This document shows, one piece after another, positions 23,143 through 34,191 of a stretch of DNA of 64,000 nt. The DNA is from Coriolopsis trogii (lineage: Eukaryota; Basidiomycota; Agaricomycetes; Polyporales; Polyporaceae), in assembly GCA_020543525.1 (NCBI GenBank), contig JAHYIO010000003.1, positions 1,240,001 through 1,304,000 of the forward strand. The letters are read 5' to 3'. The position numbers and the translations under genes were made by a program. Within the stretch, counting starts at the first letter, position 1, and each line of letters opens with the position of its first letter. The notes under the pieces were generated by a model that was not told the origin of the DNA, did no database searches, and saw only the letters and a list, made by a program, of their open reading frames with translations.

Positions 23143-24938
23143 TCAATACACGTTTGGATATACAACATACAACCTGCCGGTATCCGCAGACGATAGTTCT
23201 GACTCTGGATCTTTCATGTAGGACTCGGTCTCTCTGGTGACGAGCATAATATCGCCGGCAGAGGCTGCAACCGGGCTGGCGGGTGGTTCACGAAGGGATG
23301 ACCTGGCACGCCTCGGCGCACGATCCTCACTGACAAACACAGGTTCCTTCATGGACCGAGTCCAGCGCACGATCCATTGGCCATTGCCCTGAAGCAGGTT
23401 CGGATCTCGCAAGTTGAGGCATATCCGTGAGATGAGGGTGGTGGCGAGACTGTCCGATGATTCGCATATCAGCGACTCGGTCATTCGCCTGTCTATGTCA
23501 TCGAAAGAGACCTACGCATTAGTGAGCGTGGTGCCAATGCCGCGATGGGAAGCATCAATCTGTCTCGCGGTCATGTCCAGTATACGCGTACTAGAAATTT
23601 GTAGGAACCTACTCTCGGTCCCTATAAGCAACGTCGTCAACCTTCTCAGTGCCATGAGATATCGTATCACAGTGGCTCACCAGAAACGTCACAATATTGA
23701 AGACATTTGCAACTACAAGGATACTAATACACGACTCAGTCCCAATGCCACGTGTGTCATAATGGGAGTCGAAACGTACGCATAATATATGGCACCTATT
23801 ATCCCAGTCAGAAGGATGGCATGGCGGCATATACGTAGAAACGCACCATCACGGAATAAAACAAGAACCAGCCCGTGTTGCATGTCATGTCGCAACCGTA
23901 GGGTCTTGACGAGAGTAAGCACGAACACGGTGGTGTCTATACACACCATGGCCATCCAACCTATAGCGCTGCCTACAAATGATCCTTAGCACACTTGTAT
24001 ATCCGGAGGTGTGCTGAGACTGACGAAGACTCCTGGTATATACGTCAATGGAGACAAGAAGAGAGTCGACAAGCGCACTCACTGATCCGCGGTAAGAGAG
24101 AGATCGCACCCAAAGGGTGTACTGCTAGACTCGGAGGCTGCGTTCGCTATGACAGATGTCGTCTTCACGTTCCCAGCAACTACCGTAATCTGAAAAACAA
24201 AAATCACAGTCAATACATACAATGGTATGTGCTATTGAAACAGTCTCGCCGTGGTGAGGATGGCACCCAATATCAGTAAACCCACGAGGACTCGCTTGCT
24301 CCGATTGTACAGGGCGTACGTTCGCATTATGAGAACAACTAGATTGGAGTGAGAGAGGCGACGGTGTATATTTGAGCCGAATCACATACGGCCGACAATG
24401 ACTTGGCTGAGGATTGCATAGTACTGGTGATACCGCTGCAGTCGTCGACATCTGCCACTCGACTGTTGGAAACTGCCGTATGACAACACGGACAATAAAG
24501 GACAAACCGCTGTATAGGGCACCGTCAGCGAAGCTGCTCTGTCAAACAGAGATCCGTCGGTATAAGAGCTTACTTGAGGGTCCCAGTGAACGAAATATTC
24601 CAGAACGACCGGTATGGGCCCCAGGAGACCAAGATACCGATTGAAGACAAAGAGCGTGGAAACAACAGAAAATCGAGCTTTCTTCCAGAAGTGCTCAATT
24701 TCCCTCGGCAGAGTCAGCGCGTAGTCATGATATAACATCGCTGCGATAGCTAGGATTAGCCCACGCGCGTAAGGGGGATGGGTCCAACGCGGTCTCACTT
24801 AATGCCGCCATCGCCAGGTAATTGTTCAGGTGTACTGAGGCGGCTCTGGGCAGGAAACATGTCAGCGATTCAGGAGCGTTCGTCAGAAATGAGTCGTACG
24901 TACAGAGCCTCCGGCGACGGCGCGTGCAAGTCGGCCAT
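23143..24938 (-). CDS. DUF6533 membrane protein, tandem copy C
   Basis: Start MADLHAPSPEAL at 24938, followed directly by a GTACGT donor. Then VHLNNYLAMAAL, AAMLYHDYALTLPREIEHFW and NRYLGLLGPIPVVLEYFVHW (DUF6533 block). Middle spans include GWMAMVCIDTTVFVLTLVKT with LVLVLFRDGAFL, and LVVANVFNIVTFLVSHC. The final exon has TTLISRICLNLRDPNLLQ and a charged tail ending at 23143. Same exon plan as the other copies: tiny first exon, then many exons of 50-150 nt. Function unknown. Confidence 0.78.
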
Positions 24939-25763
24939 CGCTGGCTCAGGCTAGGGTTCGGGGGGAGGCCAGACAGCGACGAAACATCCTAAGCGTCACC
25001 AACGGAGGCCATTCCTTTATCACCTTGGCGAGACCTCTTCGTTGTACGGCAGCCACCAGCGCGAAGCCACAATCTTCGCGATTACGAACATCAATGTTCC
25101 TTCTGTGGACTGAGGCTCACCGGGGTCCGTGGGATCGCTTGCCACGCTCAGCATAGGAAGATCTAACGCCTAAGCCCAGTCATACGGCCTCTGAAGGGTT
25201 ATGGGAACGCCAACCATTCCACGATGATATCGCTCCGCGTCGCGCCGCCCCATGGGGTACAACAACTTGGGACATTTGGTTAGCTTTTGGCAGACATTGA
25301 CAAATGATGGCCGGCACGAGGACACTTCTCACCGCCTTTATGATATCCCTCGTGATAAATAGGGGGGCTGGCGACCCAAGCGAGCTCGTCGAGATGCTAG
25401 AAGGCGGCGCCCGCAGATCTGGTGGAGGGAATATCCCACGATGGTGATCCTCTGTTTAGTCGCCCTTCATCGACAACTTACCTATACGTTCATGACGGAT
25501 ATAGAGAGATCGTCGGGGGATGCACTCATATCTGCGCTGCGCGTTGCACCACCTGACATGTACAGTACCGTACGCCAACCCAGACTGCTTGTGAATTGAA
25601 CAGTGGACGGAGTCGTACGGGATACCTCGGAAGTCTACGGAGAGCTCCGGTCTCACTGGCGGGTCCAGCCTCGCCGTCCTCCGATTCTCTTGAGCACGTT
25701 CTCCGGTGAGCTTCGATCCCTCAGAGTAGCTGATCATCATGACATACCTCATGGCCTTAGGGC
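24939..25763. other. spacer between DUF6533 copies C and D, no gene seen
   Basis: About 0.8 kb with no recognisable coding, repeat or RNA feature; includes the copy C promoter. Confidence 0.45.
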
Positions 25764-27460
25764 CTATACCCTGGCATTCTCGGAGTCCGTCGTGCCAGTA
25801 GACTCTCCCATCTCGTACATGGTGAAGGTATCATCGGGCATGGTTTGAGGTCGGAACGACATCATCCTAGAGCTAAATTGGCCAGTGGTTGACCAACCCT
25901 GGTATGCACTGGCATTCGTGCTCAGTGCGAGCCGCCTGTTCTGTATGCTGGGGTCGCGCAGATTGAGCATTAGGCGCGAGGTCAGCGTGACCGAAAGGCT
26001 TCCCAAGCGCACTACTGCATCAGAATAAAGTGCTTCTAATGATCGTACGGCGATACTCACACGTTCGTTAAGGTAGTCGCAATTCCTTTCAGTGGAGTGT
26101 TCGACTGTTCGACATGATCAGCATCTGACCTCCCTCATGCGAGGAACAGCTCACCTGCGTGATCTAAGCTCTCCCCAGTCAGCACTGTATAGGTCCCAAT
26201 GCAAAAGGGGAACCTACGAGGAAAGTGATGATATTGACCATGTTGACAGCCACCAGGATACTAAGCAGTCGTAATGAGATCCTTGACAATAGGGACGTTT
26301 CGCGATAAGCTCACCCGTAGTAGATAGTCCCTGCGTAGTGGGCGGTCAGTAGATAGTTGAACGTGCAGCTCAAGTGCGTACTCACCATCCCGGAACATGA
26401 TAACCAGCAGCCCACCAGACATCTCTCGCCTAACTTGAATAGCCTTGTAGAACGTCAAGATGAATATTGTCGTATCGAACCATAGCATGGCACTCCATGC
26501 CAATGCAAGGTCTATGCACAGGTTGGAAGGTGAGTTCCTCCTCAATTCCCGTGGTTCATGCGGAACTCACGAACGCCCCTGAAGATCACGATGAGGTTTG
26601 GTTTCAGCAGACGTAATGAGGATGGCCCAATACTAACTGGTCACTCGTCAATGACAGGTTACATCCAGAGTAGTGGAAATCAAGCGGAGAGTCGCTCGTC
26701 AAAGGACTCTTTCCCGTCAAGACAGCTGTCTATCATGCGAGAGTGGTCACTACATCGCCAATGGATATTTTGGCTGCAACGCACCATGCTCTGTATCCCT
26801 CCACCGACGTACATGCCGATCAGGACCGCCAGGATTCGTTTGCTACAGTTGTACAGCGCATACGTCCGCAGAATGAGCAGTACTGTGAGTCGTCAGTAAG
26901 AGACGCAGAAGGCAGACCGTCGTCGCTCACTCACTGGCGACAATCCCTTGGCTCATGATTGCGTATGCTTGGTGGTATAGTTGTAGCTGCCGACAGCTGC
27001 GCAGATATGAGACAAAGCAGGTTGAGTGAGACTGTAGTCTCACCGCTGGGAAAGGTAAGCATCTGCTCGACCGGTTGCCAGTGTGTTGAACTGAACTCAC
27101 ATGTTCAGAAAAGCCGCCGCCGAAATACTCGAAGAATACCGGCAGCGGTCCGAGTAGGCCCACGTATCGACTGAACATGAACAGCACGAAGGATGGGGAT
27201 AACGAAGGTGGGCTCCAGTAGTATTTCAGCTCGTCCGCCACAGTGAGAGCATAATCATAATACAGAAGAGCTGTGAATGATGTTGAGCTACGCATGCTAT
27301 GGCGAACGACAAGGGTCGACTCACAAAAGGCGGCCAGCGTGAGCGAAGTGTCTACGCGGACGGCAGAGGAACTGTTAATGTGTTAGCCATGAAATTGCGA
27401 GGATCTTGCGAAAAGGTGAGTAACATACAAGCTCTCGGCTGAAGACTGCAACGACGCCAT
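25764..27460 (-). CDS. DUF6533 membrane protein, tandem copy D
   Basis: Start MASLQSSAESL at 27460 with a GTATGT donor right after. The DUF6533 block reads LLYYDYALTVADELKYYWSP and FSRYVGLLGPLPVFFEYFGG. Further on: IDLALAWSAMLWFDTTIFIL with VIMFRDGEYA, which is very close to the matching exon of copy E (DLALEWSAMLWFDTTIFVLT), so D and E form a second related pair. The last exon gives LTSRLMLNLRDPSIQ and a Ser/Thr-rich tail that ends at 25764. Function unknown. Confidence 0.78.
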
Positions 27461-28388
27461 AGAGGGGACGGAAGCACCGAAGAGAGTGCCCGTGGGTGCC
27501 TCTTATGAGGGTCGTAAAGAACGGGTTCGTTGTGACGATGTCCTCGACGATACCCAGGACGATCTCAGGCTTGCTCAACCCGTAGTGCGAGTGCAGTGCA
27601 AGGTGGGCTCTGATACAGCGCGCACTTCACTCAGTCTGTACTCTATACGGATTTGGAAGCCACGTCCAGCGTGACCCCGACCAGAACCACAGGCGGCAAG
27701 CAGGTCAGCCAATGGAGACAGGGGACTTCCTAGGTACGCACTCACCGAGGCCACACACACGTCCGTTCCTTCTGCGTTTCGCATTCTCACAGCCAGAAAT
27801 AGGCTATCCAGGCTCAATCGCACCCGGACGAGCCACACGTCAAACACGCTTCGGAAGTCCGTGTGCACATGCGCCGCACCTCCTCGGTCAAATAGAGCGT
27901 ACGTTTGTGAGACAGCCACCCAACCGATTGCCAATGGGGTGCCTGTCGCTGAGGCCTCGCGTGGGTTGGGTCCTTGGCTCATGTTCACGAAGTGGCGAGT
28001 CTGCGATGTACTGCACCGTGAGAAATGAAAAGGCCTTCCAAGGAGAGCTCAAAATCACATGGGTGACAGGAGACATGGACGTGTACGTTGCAATCTTTGA
28101 ATCCAGTCCTTCGATAATGTAAGGGGAACAGAGCGGTCTTAGTCAGACCCTTCACCACACATCGTCATCTAACATACACATCAGCTAAGTGAGCGAGAGT
28201 GGTAACGGGGCATCCTCACCGTACATTATACTTGCTACAAGCGTTCGTCTATCACTAGACATCAAAGTGTCAGTCAAAAAACCTCTCATTGGCCCCAAGC
28301 GAACCTCATGAGCTGAATACTGACATTATAGTCGAAGAAGGGTGTGATACTTCCACTTGTCCTGTCGGCTCGCGTCCAGGAACTCCTT
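27461..28388. pseudogene. spacer between DUF6533 copies D and E; possible decayed DUF6533 fragment at 27800-27970
   Basis: On the minus strand near 27960 a short translated stretch (PLAIGWVAVSQTYALFD) resembles the exon AIGWMAMVCIDTTVFVLT of copy C, and the DNA around it can be aligned loosely with that exon. No DUF6533 block, start or tail is recognisable around it. This may be a remnant of a sixth copy or chance similarity; confidence is low. Confidence 0.2.
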
Positions 28389-30017
28389 CTAATCTTCCGC
28401 ATTCGACCACGCCGTGCCCGCTTCTATCTGCGTAAGGGTGTACGGTTGAGTCGTCATGTATGATGTACTAGGGGTAGCAGTCATATCAGTCACGGATTCG
28501 TCTTCGCTGTTACGTCGTAAGCGGCGGAGGCTCGGGTCTCGAATGTTGAGTATGAGTCTGGATGTGAGAATGGTCGAAAGGCTGTGCACATATATGCTCG
28601 TCAGACATCCGAAATGGCTAAGGTCTACCTACGCACACGTTTGTCACTGTCGTATCCATGCCCTTTATGGGAGATCCCGACTGCGAACATTGTGTTGGTG
28701 TCAGTTAACTTGTACAGCCTACAGGTGCTTGGTGACATACTGGCGTGGCCTAACATCATGACACAGTTAGCCTCTACCGTCCAGATTCACACATCAAGAC
28801 ATACCAAGAATGTGGCAATGTTTGACACGTTGGATACAACCATAATGCTAATGGCCGCCATAAGGACGGTGTACCGCTGTCTCGGACTATGCTTCAAACT
28901 CACCCGTAGTAGATCGTACCTAGGAATCCAAGTCATATTGTGTCACTGCGACAAGCGGAATGGAAAGCGAGGATCGCGCACCATCGCGGAACATGATTTC
29001 AAGCAGCCCCCCTGGAAAGTGACGGCGGATATGCAGAGCCTTGACCAGCGTCAAAACGAAGATCGTCGTGTCGAACCATAGCATGGCGCTCCATTCAAGG
29101 GCAAGATCTACGGTACGGTAGCGAGCATGGTCATGTCCAGTGGTTGTTTCGTACCAGAGATAAAAACTTACGAATGCCTTGATCATTAGTGAGGGAAAGG
29201 TCGCACCCACTATAGGTGAATGGCAGCACCGTCGGTGTATCAATAGGGCTCCTGCTCGTAACAACAGCGATCTGAGCGCCCTTGTCAGCGTACGCCTGCT
29301 AAAAAGCAGAAGCGAATACACACAAGGCACGCAACAGCACCCCCTACGTGAGTGACAATGAGCAAGGCGAGGATGCGTCGACTTCTGTCATATAGCGCGT
29401 AGGTGCGGATGACGAGCGTAACTGTGGCTTCATCAGATGCAGCTTTATTCTATGAGAGAGTAAGACAGACTGGCTATGATTGCCTGATTTGAGATGGCAA
29501 AAGCCTGATGGAATACTTGCAGTTTTCGACAGCTAGAGATGGGAGGATGAGCCAAATACGCTTCGGCCAAAGAAACTAGTCGCGTACCTCTGCAAAAGGA
29601 TGACTGTCAGCTTACAGTCATTCAGAAATGAGAAACAGACACACAGATTCCGACATATCGGCGAAGTACTCCAATATCACTGGTATGGGACCCAAGAGAC
29701 CGTAGTAGCGAACGATGACGAACATGACCGAGATCAGGGTTACGTTGGCAGACCTCCAGAAGCACTCGATCTCCGTAAAGAGAGTCAAGGCGTAGTCATA
29801 GTAGAGGATCGCTGACATCGGATGAGTACGCGAATGGCATCTGTACTAGGAAGCTGCTCACTGAGTGCCACAAGCGTCAAGTAGTTATTGATGCGGACAG
29901 ACGATGCCCTAGCGGGTAAGTTTGAACGTAAGCGAACATGGCATATGGGTCCACCGACTTGGCACACACGCACCAATAGTTCGCGGAGTCTTGTACGGCT
30001 TGCGGTACCGTCGTCAT
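28389..30017 (-). CDS. DUF6533 membrane protein, tandem copy E
   Basis: Start MTTVPQAVQDSANYW at 30017; a GTGCGT donor interrupts codon Trp, and the next exon continues with SSVRINNYLTLVALS. Then AILYYDYALTLFTEIECFWR and RYYGLLGPIPVILEYFADM (DUF6533 block), LALEWSAMLWFDTTIFVLT with KALHIRRHFPGGLLEIMFRDG, and a final exon with LTSRLILNIRDPSLRRLRRN and an acidic tail ending at 28389. It is the most upstream gene of the array. Function unknown. Confidence 0.78.
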
Positions 30018-31355
30018 TTGTTCCGCTAGTCAGGAGAGGAAGTGAAGGGGCGGAGGTTTTTGGTGCGCACGATATTATACACAGTCCAAGAGAGTACAAG
30101 CTCCGTGGTGCAATCCCTGGGCATGTATATGGTGTGAAGCGGTGGGAAAGCGCCCCAGGGCGGAGCTTATTGTGAAGGCATGAAGCGCGTCCAATCTCCA
30201 CCGACGAGCCCACTGGTGCGAAGAAGGCTGTAGCGATACGTCGGTGGCACGCCAGCGTCACAGACGCGTATTGAGATGTCTATCAGAGAATGACAGTCAG
30301 CGTAGTCGCGATGCGACGATCAGAATCGAGGGCTTCGGGATGAGCAGAGTAACCGACGGCATAGAAAGGGGATGTGGTGTGGATTGACAGCTGTCAGTGG
30401 TTGACGACCTTTGGGCGCAAATGTAACCTCCAAGTACTTGGCATGCGAGAACCACTGTACATTGTGCTCACAAGCTGAGTATACGCAATATGTTCGGCCA
30501 TATTTCGTGCTGTTGAGACTGCTCTTGCAAGGCTTGTGATGTGTGGAAGTCTGTGGATGGGTATGGCATTGTTCTTCGAACACTTACATGAAGGATGAAT
30601 TAGCTCCTGGTCCGCCTCAGACGGGAGGTGAGGATAGCATAACAGCAGGTCGGGCCGCTTTACGGGAAAGAGATGAGATGAAGAGTACACCCGGGCGCAT
30701 GTGGGATGTCGATGAAGAGATCTGTCAGCGAGCTGTCAGTACGTACGAGAAAGCCCACCGTGGATGTCTGTGGAGACGCCGAGAGTTGCGCTGTCGCTGC
30801 CAGTGGGATCGGCGAGCAGAGCTTGTCATACGGATTCACAATCGTCGGGTGCGTTCGTAGACAGGTCTATGTGCTTGTGTTGTTACATGGCGATCCTAAC
30901 TCACGCTCGACGGGCCTCCCGCGAAGCTACTGGATAACTGCGTGGAGGAGATGGCAGGCTCGTTGGTCTTGAACCAGGATCGCTACAACAAGGGATGACA
31001 TTCACGTCAGTTCGCACAGCTTACGACAGCTTACTGTTGCTCTAAACGTTCGTTTAGTCAAAGAATTCATCAAAGAGCTGAAGAATCGTTGTGAGGAACA
31101 TGTCCGCTGCAGTGCAAGATGAACTTTGACGCCCAAGTCCGCTGGTAACGCTGAGCGCCGCCGCGATGTCACCTTGGACGTCCATCCACACCGACTGGAA
31201 TTACAGTTTCATTAATCCTCTTTGAATTCAAAAAGACATTTCGCCCCGAAACAAGCTATAGAGACAACGAGGTTATGTAGTCCGTACTCGAATATTTCTG
31301 CCAGCCACTAAGTACTGGCAAGTAGAGGGTCGCGGCTGATTCCGACAGATGACGT
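30018..31355. other. 1.3-kb region with one weak small-gene candidate
   Basis: No family recognised. At 30706-30855 a plus-strand frame starting MSMKRSVSELSVRTRK has a protein-like composition and is followed by a possible intron (GTGCGT donor, CTAAC branch site near 30896) and a stretch LLDNCVEEMAGSLVLNQ, but the phases of the two parts do not join in that frame, so I do not call a gene. The rest shows nothing recognisable. Confidence 0.3.
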
Positions 31356-31357
31356 AT

Positions 31358-31667
31358 GGTGCACGGCGCCTAGTCACCGCTTAAAATGGGCAGTGGCAAA
31401 ATCGGCCAAACGACCAAATTAGAGCGCTTAGAGGGCGCTTACGGGGCGCCTAGGTCCAAGCGCCTCGGCTATTTGGCAGGAAGTGGCAAAATCAGAAGGG
31501 GATGCGCAAAATATCTCGCCCAATTTTGAGAATTGGGATAAACGGCTTGACAGATCGTCTCCCTTTGGGAAAAGGAGTCGATTGGTCAAGCCAATAAGGA
31601 AACGGGCAAAATCTCGGCACTCCCGTTTTGTTGTACAAGATAAGCGGTGACTAGGTGCCGCGCACCA
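31358..31667. mobile_element. MITE-like element 1, 27-bp terminal inverted repeats, TA target duplication
   Basis: 310 bp. Left end TGGTGCACGGCGCCTAGTCA and right end read in reverse TGGTGCGCGGCACCTAGTCA continue to CCGCTTA, matching at 25 of 27 positions. A TA dinucleotide flanks both ends (31356-31357 and 31668-31669). The inside is non-coding and holds several GCGCCTA / AGCGCCT / GCGCTTA motifs (31415-31465), a pattern seen in subterminal regions of DNA transposons. A non-autonomous element; the TA duplication points to a Tc1/mariner-like mover, while the GCGCCTA motifs recall hAT elements, so the superfamily is open. Confidence 0.75.
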
Positions 31668-31700
31668 TAGGCCCACGTACCTTCCAAATGCGATCCGTTG

Positions 31701-31973
31701 CACGACGGGCAATGGCCAAAGCCGCCCTCCTGAACAGGCCGGGGAAATTGCCGATATTGGTCTCCTGTTCTGGTCCAGAATATCTTCGGAGATCGTGCCG
31801 GAATCTGGGTAAGGCCGATAAGCAGCTGGGACTAATGGGCTTTTCGGAGTTCGAATCCTTGTTATTCGGCGCTCCGGTGATGTCACGACAGTATTCTGGC
31901 CCGGAACAGGAGACCAATCCCGGCAATCTTCCTGGCCTGTTCTGGGGGGTGGCATACGCCGTTGCCCGTCGTG
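31701..31973. mobile_element. MITE-like element 2, ~84-bp terminal inverted repeats, TTG target duplication
   Basis: 273 bp with no coding capacity. The left arm starts CACGACGGGCAATGGCC and the reversed right arm CACGACGGGCAACGGCG; the arms match at roughly 80-85 percent over 84 bp, including the shared stretch ATTGGTCTCCTGTTC. A 3-bp TTG duplication flanks it (31698-31700, 31974-31976). Ends starting CAC plus a 3-bp duplication resemble CACTA/EnSpm elements, but the assignment is tentative. It begins only 31 bp after MITE 1 and ends about 120 bp before the open frame of the next gene. Confidence 0.8.
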
Positions 31974-32092
31974 TTGTCCATGTGCATCCATCCGTCCAGC
32001 ATCATGCATCGAAGCTGCGACAGTCGCGACTTGCTTGGCCTCACCCTCTTGCTCCGGAACCACGACCTCCACCCCACCCACGCATCAGATAA

Positions 32093-32761
32093 ACAGTCAA
32101 GCTGGCCTCTCCGACCTCGAAACTCTTTCTCCTCCTCACAGCCTCCATTGGCGCATACCTCCTCCTCCGCAGCCTCTCGACCACCCATCTCAGCGCGCTC
32201 TCTGCATTCCCCTTCGCGCGCACCATGACAGGCACCTCCGCCCAAGGCTGGCATGCCCGTGCCGACCCAATCCCGTCGCTCTCCGACTTCACCCCATCCA
32301 AGGACGCGCTCGTCTTTGCCGTCCTTGTCAACGCCCAGGCGGATCCCGAGGGCTTCACGATGGCGCTCTTCCGCCCAGACATTGCTGTGGACGCCCGAGG
32401 GCGCGTCCTGAAGCTGAAACCGGACGACTTCTCCGCCCTGGCTGCGCTCGCGGACGAGGCGACGCGCCTGCCTGATACAGGGTCTTTCATGAACGCCTGG
32501 CGCGTCGCTCACGATCGCACGGAGCAGAAGATTGACAGATTGTTCGCCAAGACATCCTCTGGGGAAATCAAGGAGACAAGCGTGCAGGGTTGGCACTCCG
32601 AGAAGAAGCAACTCAAGACGGCGGTCGGAGACTACCAGGAGCTCCCACCCGTCTTGCACGAATTGTTTGGATACATCCAGGAGGGCAGGAACGACTACAC
32701 GCACGGCCAGGTCGATCATCCAGACCTCATTGCGCAAATCAAGGCCCTTGTCGAGAACTAA
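32093..32761 (+). CDS. unrecognised protein with probable N-terminal membrane anchor; 5' end unresolved
   Basis: The frame is open from 32093 to the stop at 32759-32761. The first in-frame ATG is at 32225 (MTGTSAQGWHARADPIPSL, 178 residues). Upstream of it, in the same frame, lies KLFLLLTASIGAYLLLRSLS, a good membrane span with no ATG of its own. A CAG at 32094-32096 could be a splice acceptor, so an upstream exon may exist; if so it would fall in or beyond the neighbouring transposon. The soluble part has two similar motifs (AQGWH near its start, VQGWH further on) and a His/Asp/Tyr-rich end. I recognise no family. Confidence 0.55.
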   Translation, partial: TVKLASPTSKLFLLLTASIGAYLLLRSLSTTHLSALSAFPFARTMTGTSAQGWHARADPIPSLSDFTPSKDALVFAVLVNAQADPEGFTMALFRPDIAVDARGRVLKLKPDDFSALAALADEATRLPDTGSFMNAWRVAHDRTEQKIDRLFAKTSSGEIKETSVQGWHSEKKQLKTAVGDYQELPPVLHELFGYIQEGRNDYTHGQVDHPDLIAQIKALVEN

Positions 32762-32939
32762 ACGTGAGTCCTTCACTCACGTCTTATTCAAAGGTGCTCA
32801 GATATATCACTGCAGACGATTCACGGTGGTTCTGAGGATTTTGGATGTACAGTACCGTTGAACATGGAGACGACAATGAATGTGTACACGACTGTCCTGT
32901 ATGACTTCTTCCTTTTTTGATGGCGCTCTCCACTGCACC

Positions 32940-33918
32940 TCAACCAATCCTGAGACCCAGCACAAAGCCGGCAATGAATGTCGCCCTTGGCTGGAAATCT
33001 GCCGTCAAGAAGTTCACAATCCAGCGGAAGAGCGACCCGACATTGGGAGGACGAGTCACTCCCGTCACCGGGTCCTTCGTATAGAACAGGTTTTCAAAAC
33101 GGCCTGCGGCGCGGCCCCAATCAACTCGCACGAGCGACAGCGATCCGAGGTACTGCGGGGGGGCGCAAGGTGGATCGTCAGCACAATCGAGACCATGGAT
33201 TGGCAGATAGCAACTGCGCATGTCGATTGCACTGTCTCAGAAGATCATGTCCATGCTCACCTGCAGCACGACAAACATTCCACCAAAGATGAAGGCGACT
33301 GCGCGTGCGCCCTTCTTTACGAACACACCTGCGCAAACCCCACAGACGGTACCGAACGACAGCTCGTACAGGCTCACACTGGATTGGGGAGGGGGAGGCA
33401 GGGGCGGTGGAGCGGGAGACGCGGCAGGCGGAGGAGATACGGCCGCACCCTTCTTTGGTGGGACAGCTGCAAGAGAGACTTGTTCATGGATGGTGCATAT
33501 ATCCAGTGATGAACCACATACGATCACAGTAGATGACAGGCGCGGCGAGGAAAGTGAGCGCGAGGCCGACGCCAGCGACACCGACTCGCAAAAAGTAGTA
33601 ACCGTGACATGGTTCGCTCTTACGGCTATGATAGAAGTCTTCGTGAGGAGTAACGGGAATAGGGGAAATGGCCGGTGAGGGGCCTCTGGCACAATAGAGG
33701 TAGGAAGGATAGGTGCATCCCCGCGCGCCGTTTGCGGTGAAGTAGTTCTTGGAGACGGCCGTCGAGCCTTTGTTAACGGACACCCTGGGCACCCTGAAGA
33801 CGGTGCTCGCGTATGGACGAGACAACAAGGAGGGTAAGGTGGGGAACATGCCGGATGGTGGTGGAAGTGAAGAGGTGGTTGATGTGCTAACTGCAGCTGC
33901 GGTCGTACCGAGCTTCAC
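32940..33918 (-). CDS. FUN14-family mitochondrial membrane protein
   Basis: FUN14/FUNDC proteins sit in the outer mitochondrial membrane; in animals FUNDC1 is a mitophagy receptor. Read on the minus strand: an Arg/Ser/Thr-rich N-terminal region (from MKLGTTAAAVSTSTT at 33918), a first span GVGLALTFLAAPVIYC, an intron (donor GATC|GTATGT), a Pro-rich linker (APPPLPPPP), then the FUN14 domain: LSFGTVCGVCAGVFVKKGAR, AFIFGGMFVVLQYLGSLSL, VRVDWGRA and, at the end, TFIAGFVLGLRIG before the stop at 32940-32942. The Gly-rich pairs of helices and the VDW motif are family hallmarks. The start codon and the long N-terminal extension are less certain than the domain. Confidence 0.8.
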
Positions 33919-34191
33919 GTCCAGCAGACCATTCGCATGAGGCCTTGGGGCTCGTCATTGGACGCGGTCCGGGCGTCCGTTGATGTGTCTGACGTCATTC
34001 AGCTGATATCGAGGGTTGGACTTACCGCTTTTGGGCTGGAAGCAAGCATGAGCAAACAGTCCATCTTTGATCGCTTGCCATTCCTGGAATACTTGTCGCC
34101 GGCGTCTGAAATTTCTGCTCTCTAGACTCCGGCTCTTGCCTCCGTATACTCTGCTCGCGGACGATCCCTTTCAACTCTCTTCACTATCATC

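Noticed and set aside
31840..31875. GAGTTCGAATCC stretch resembling a tRNA B box
   Set aside because: The flanking bases do not form a T stem or acceptor stem, and it lies in the centre of MITE 2.
31883..32776. 297-codon minus-strand frame opposite the orphan gene and MITE 2
   Set aside because: Arg/Gly/Glu-rich shadow with no domain; spans a transposon end and the non-coding gap.
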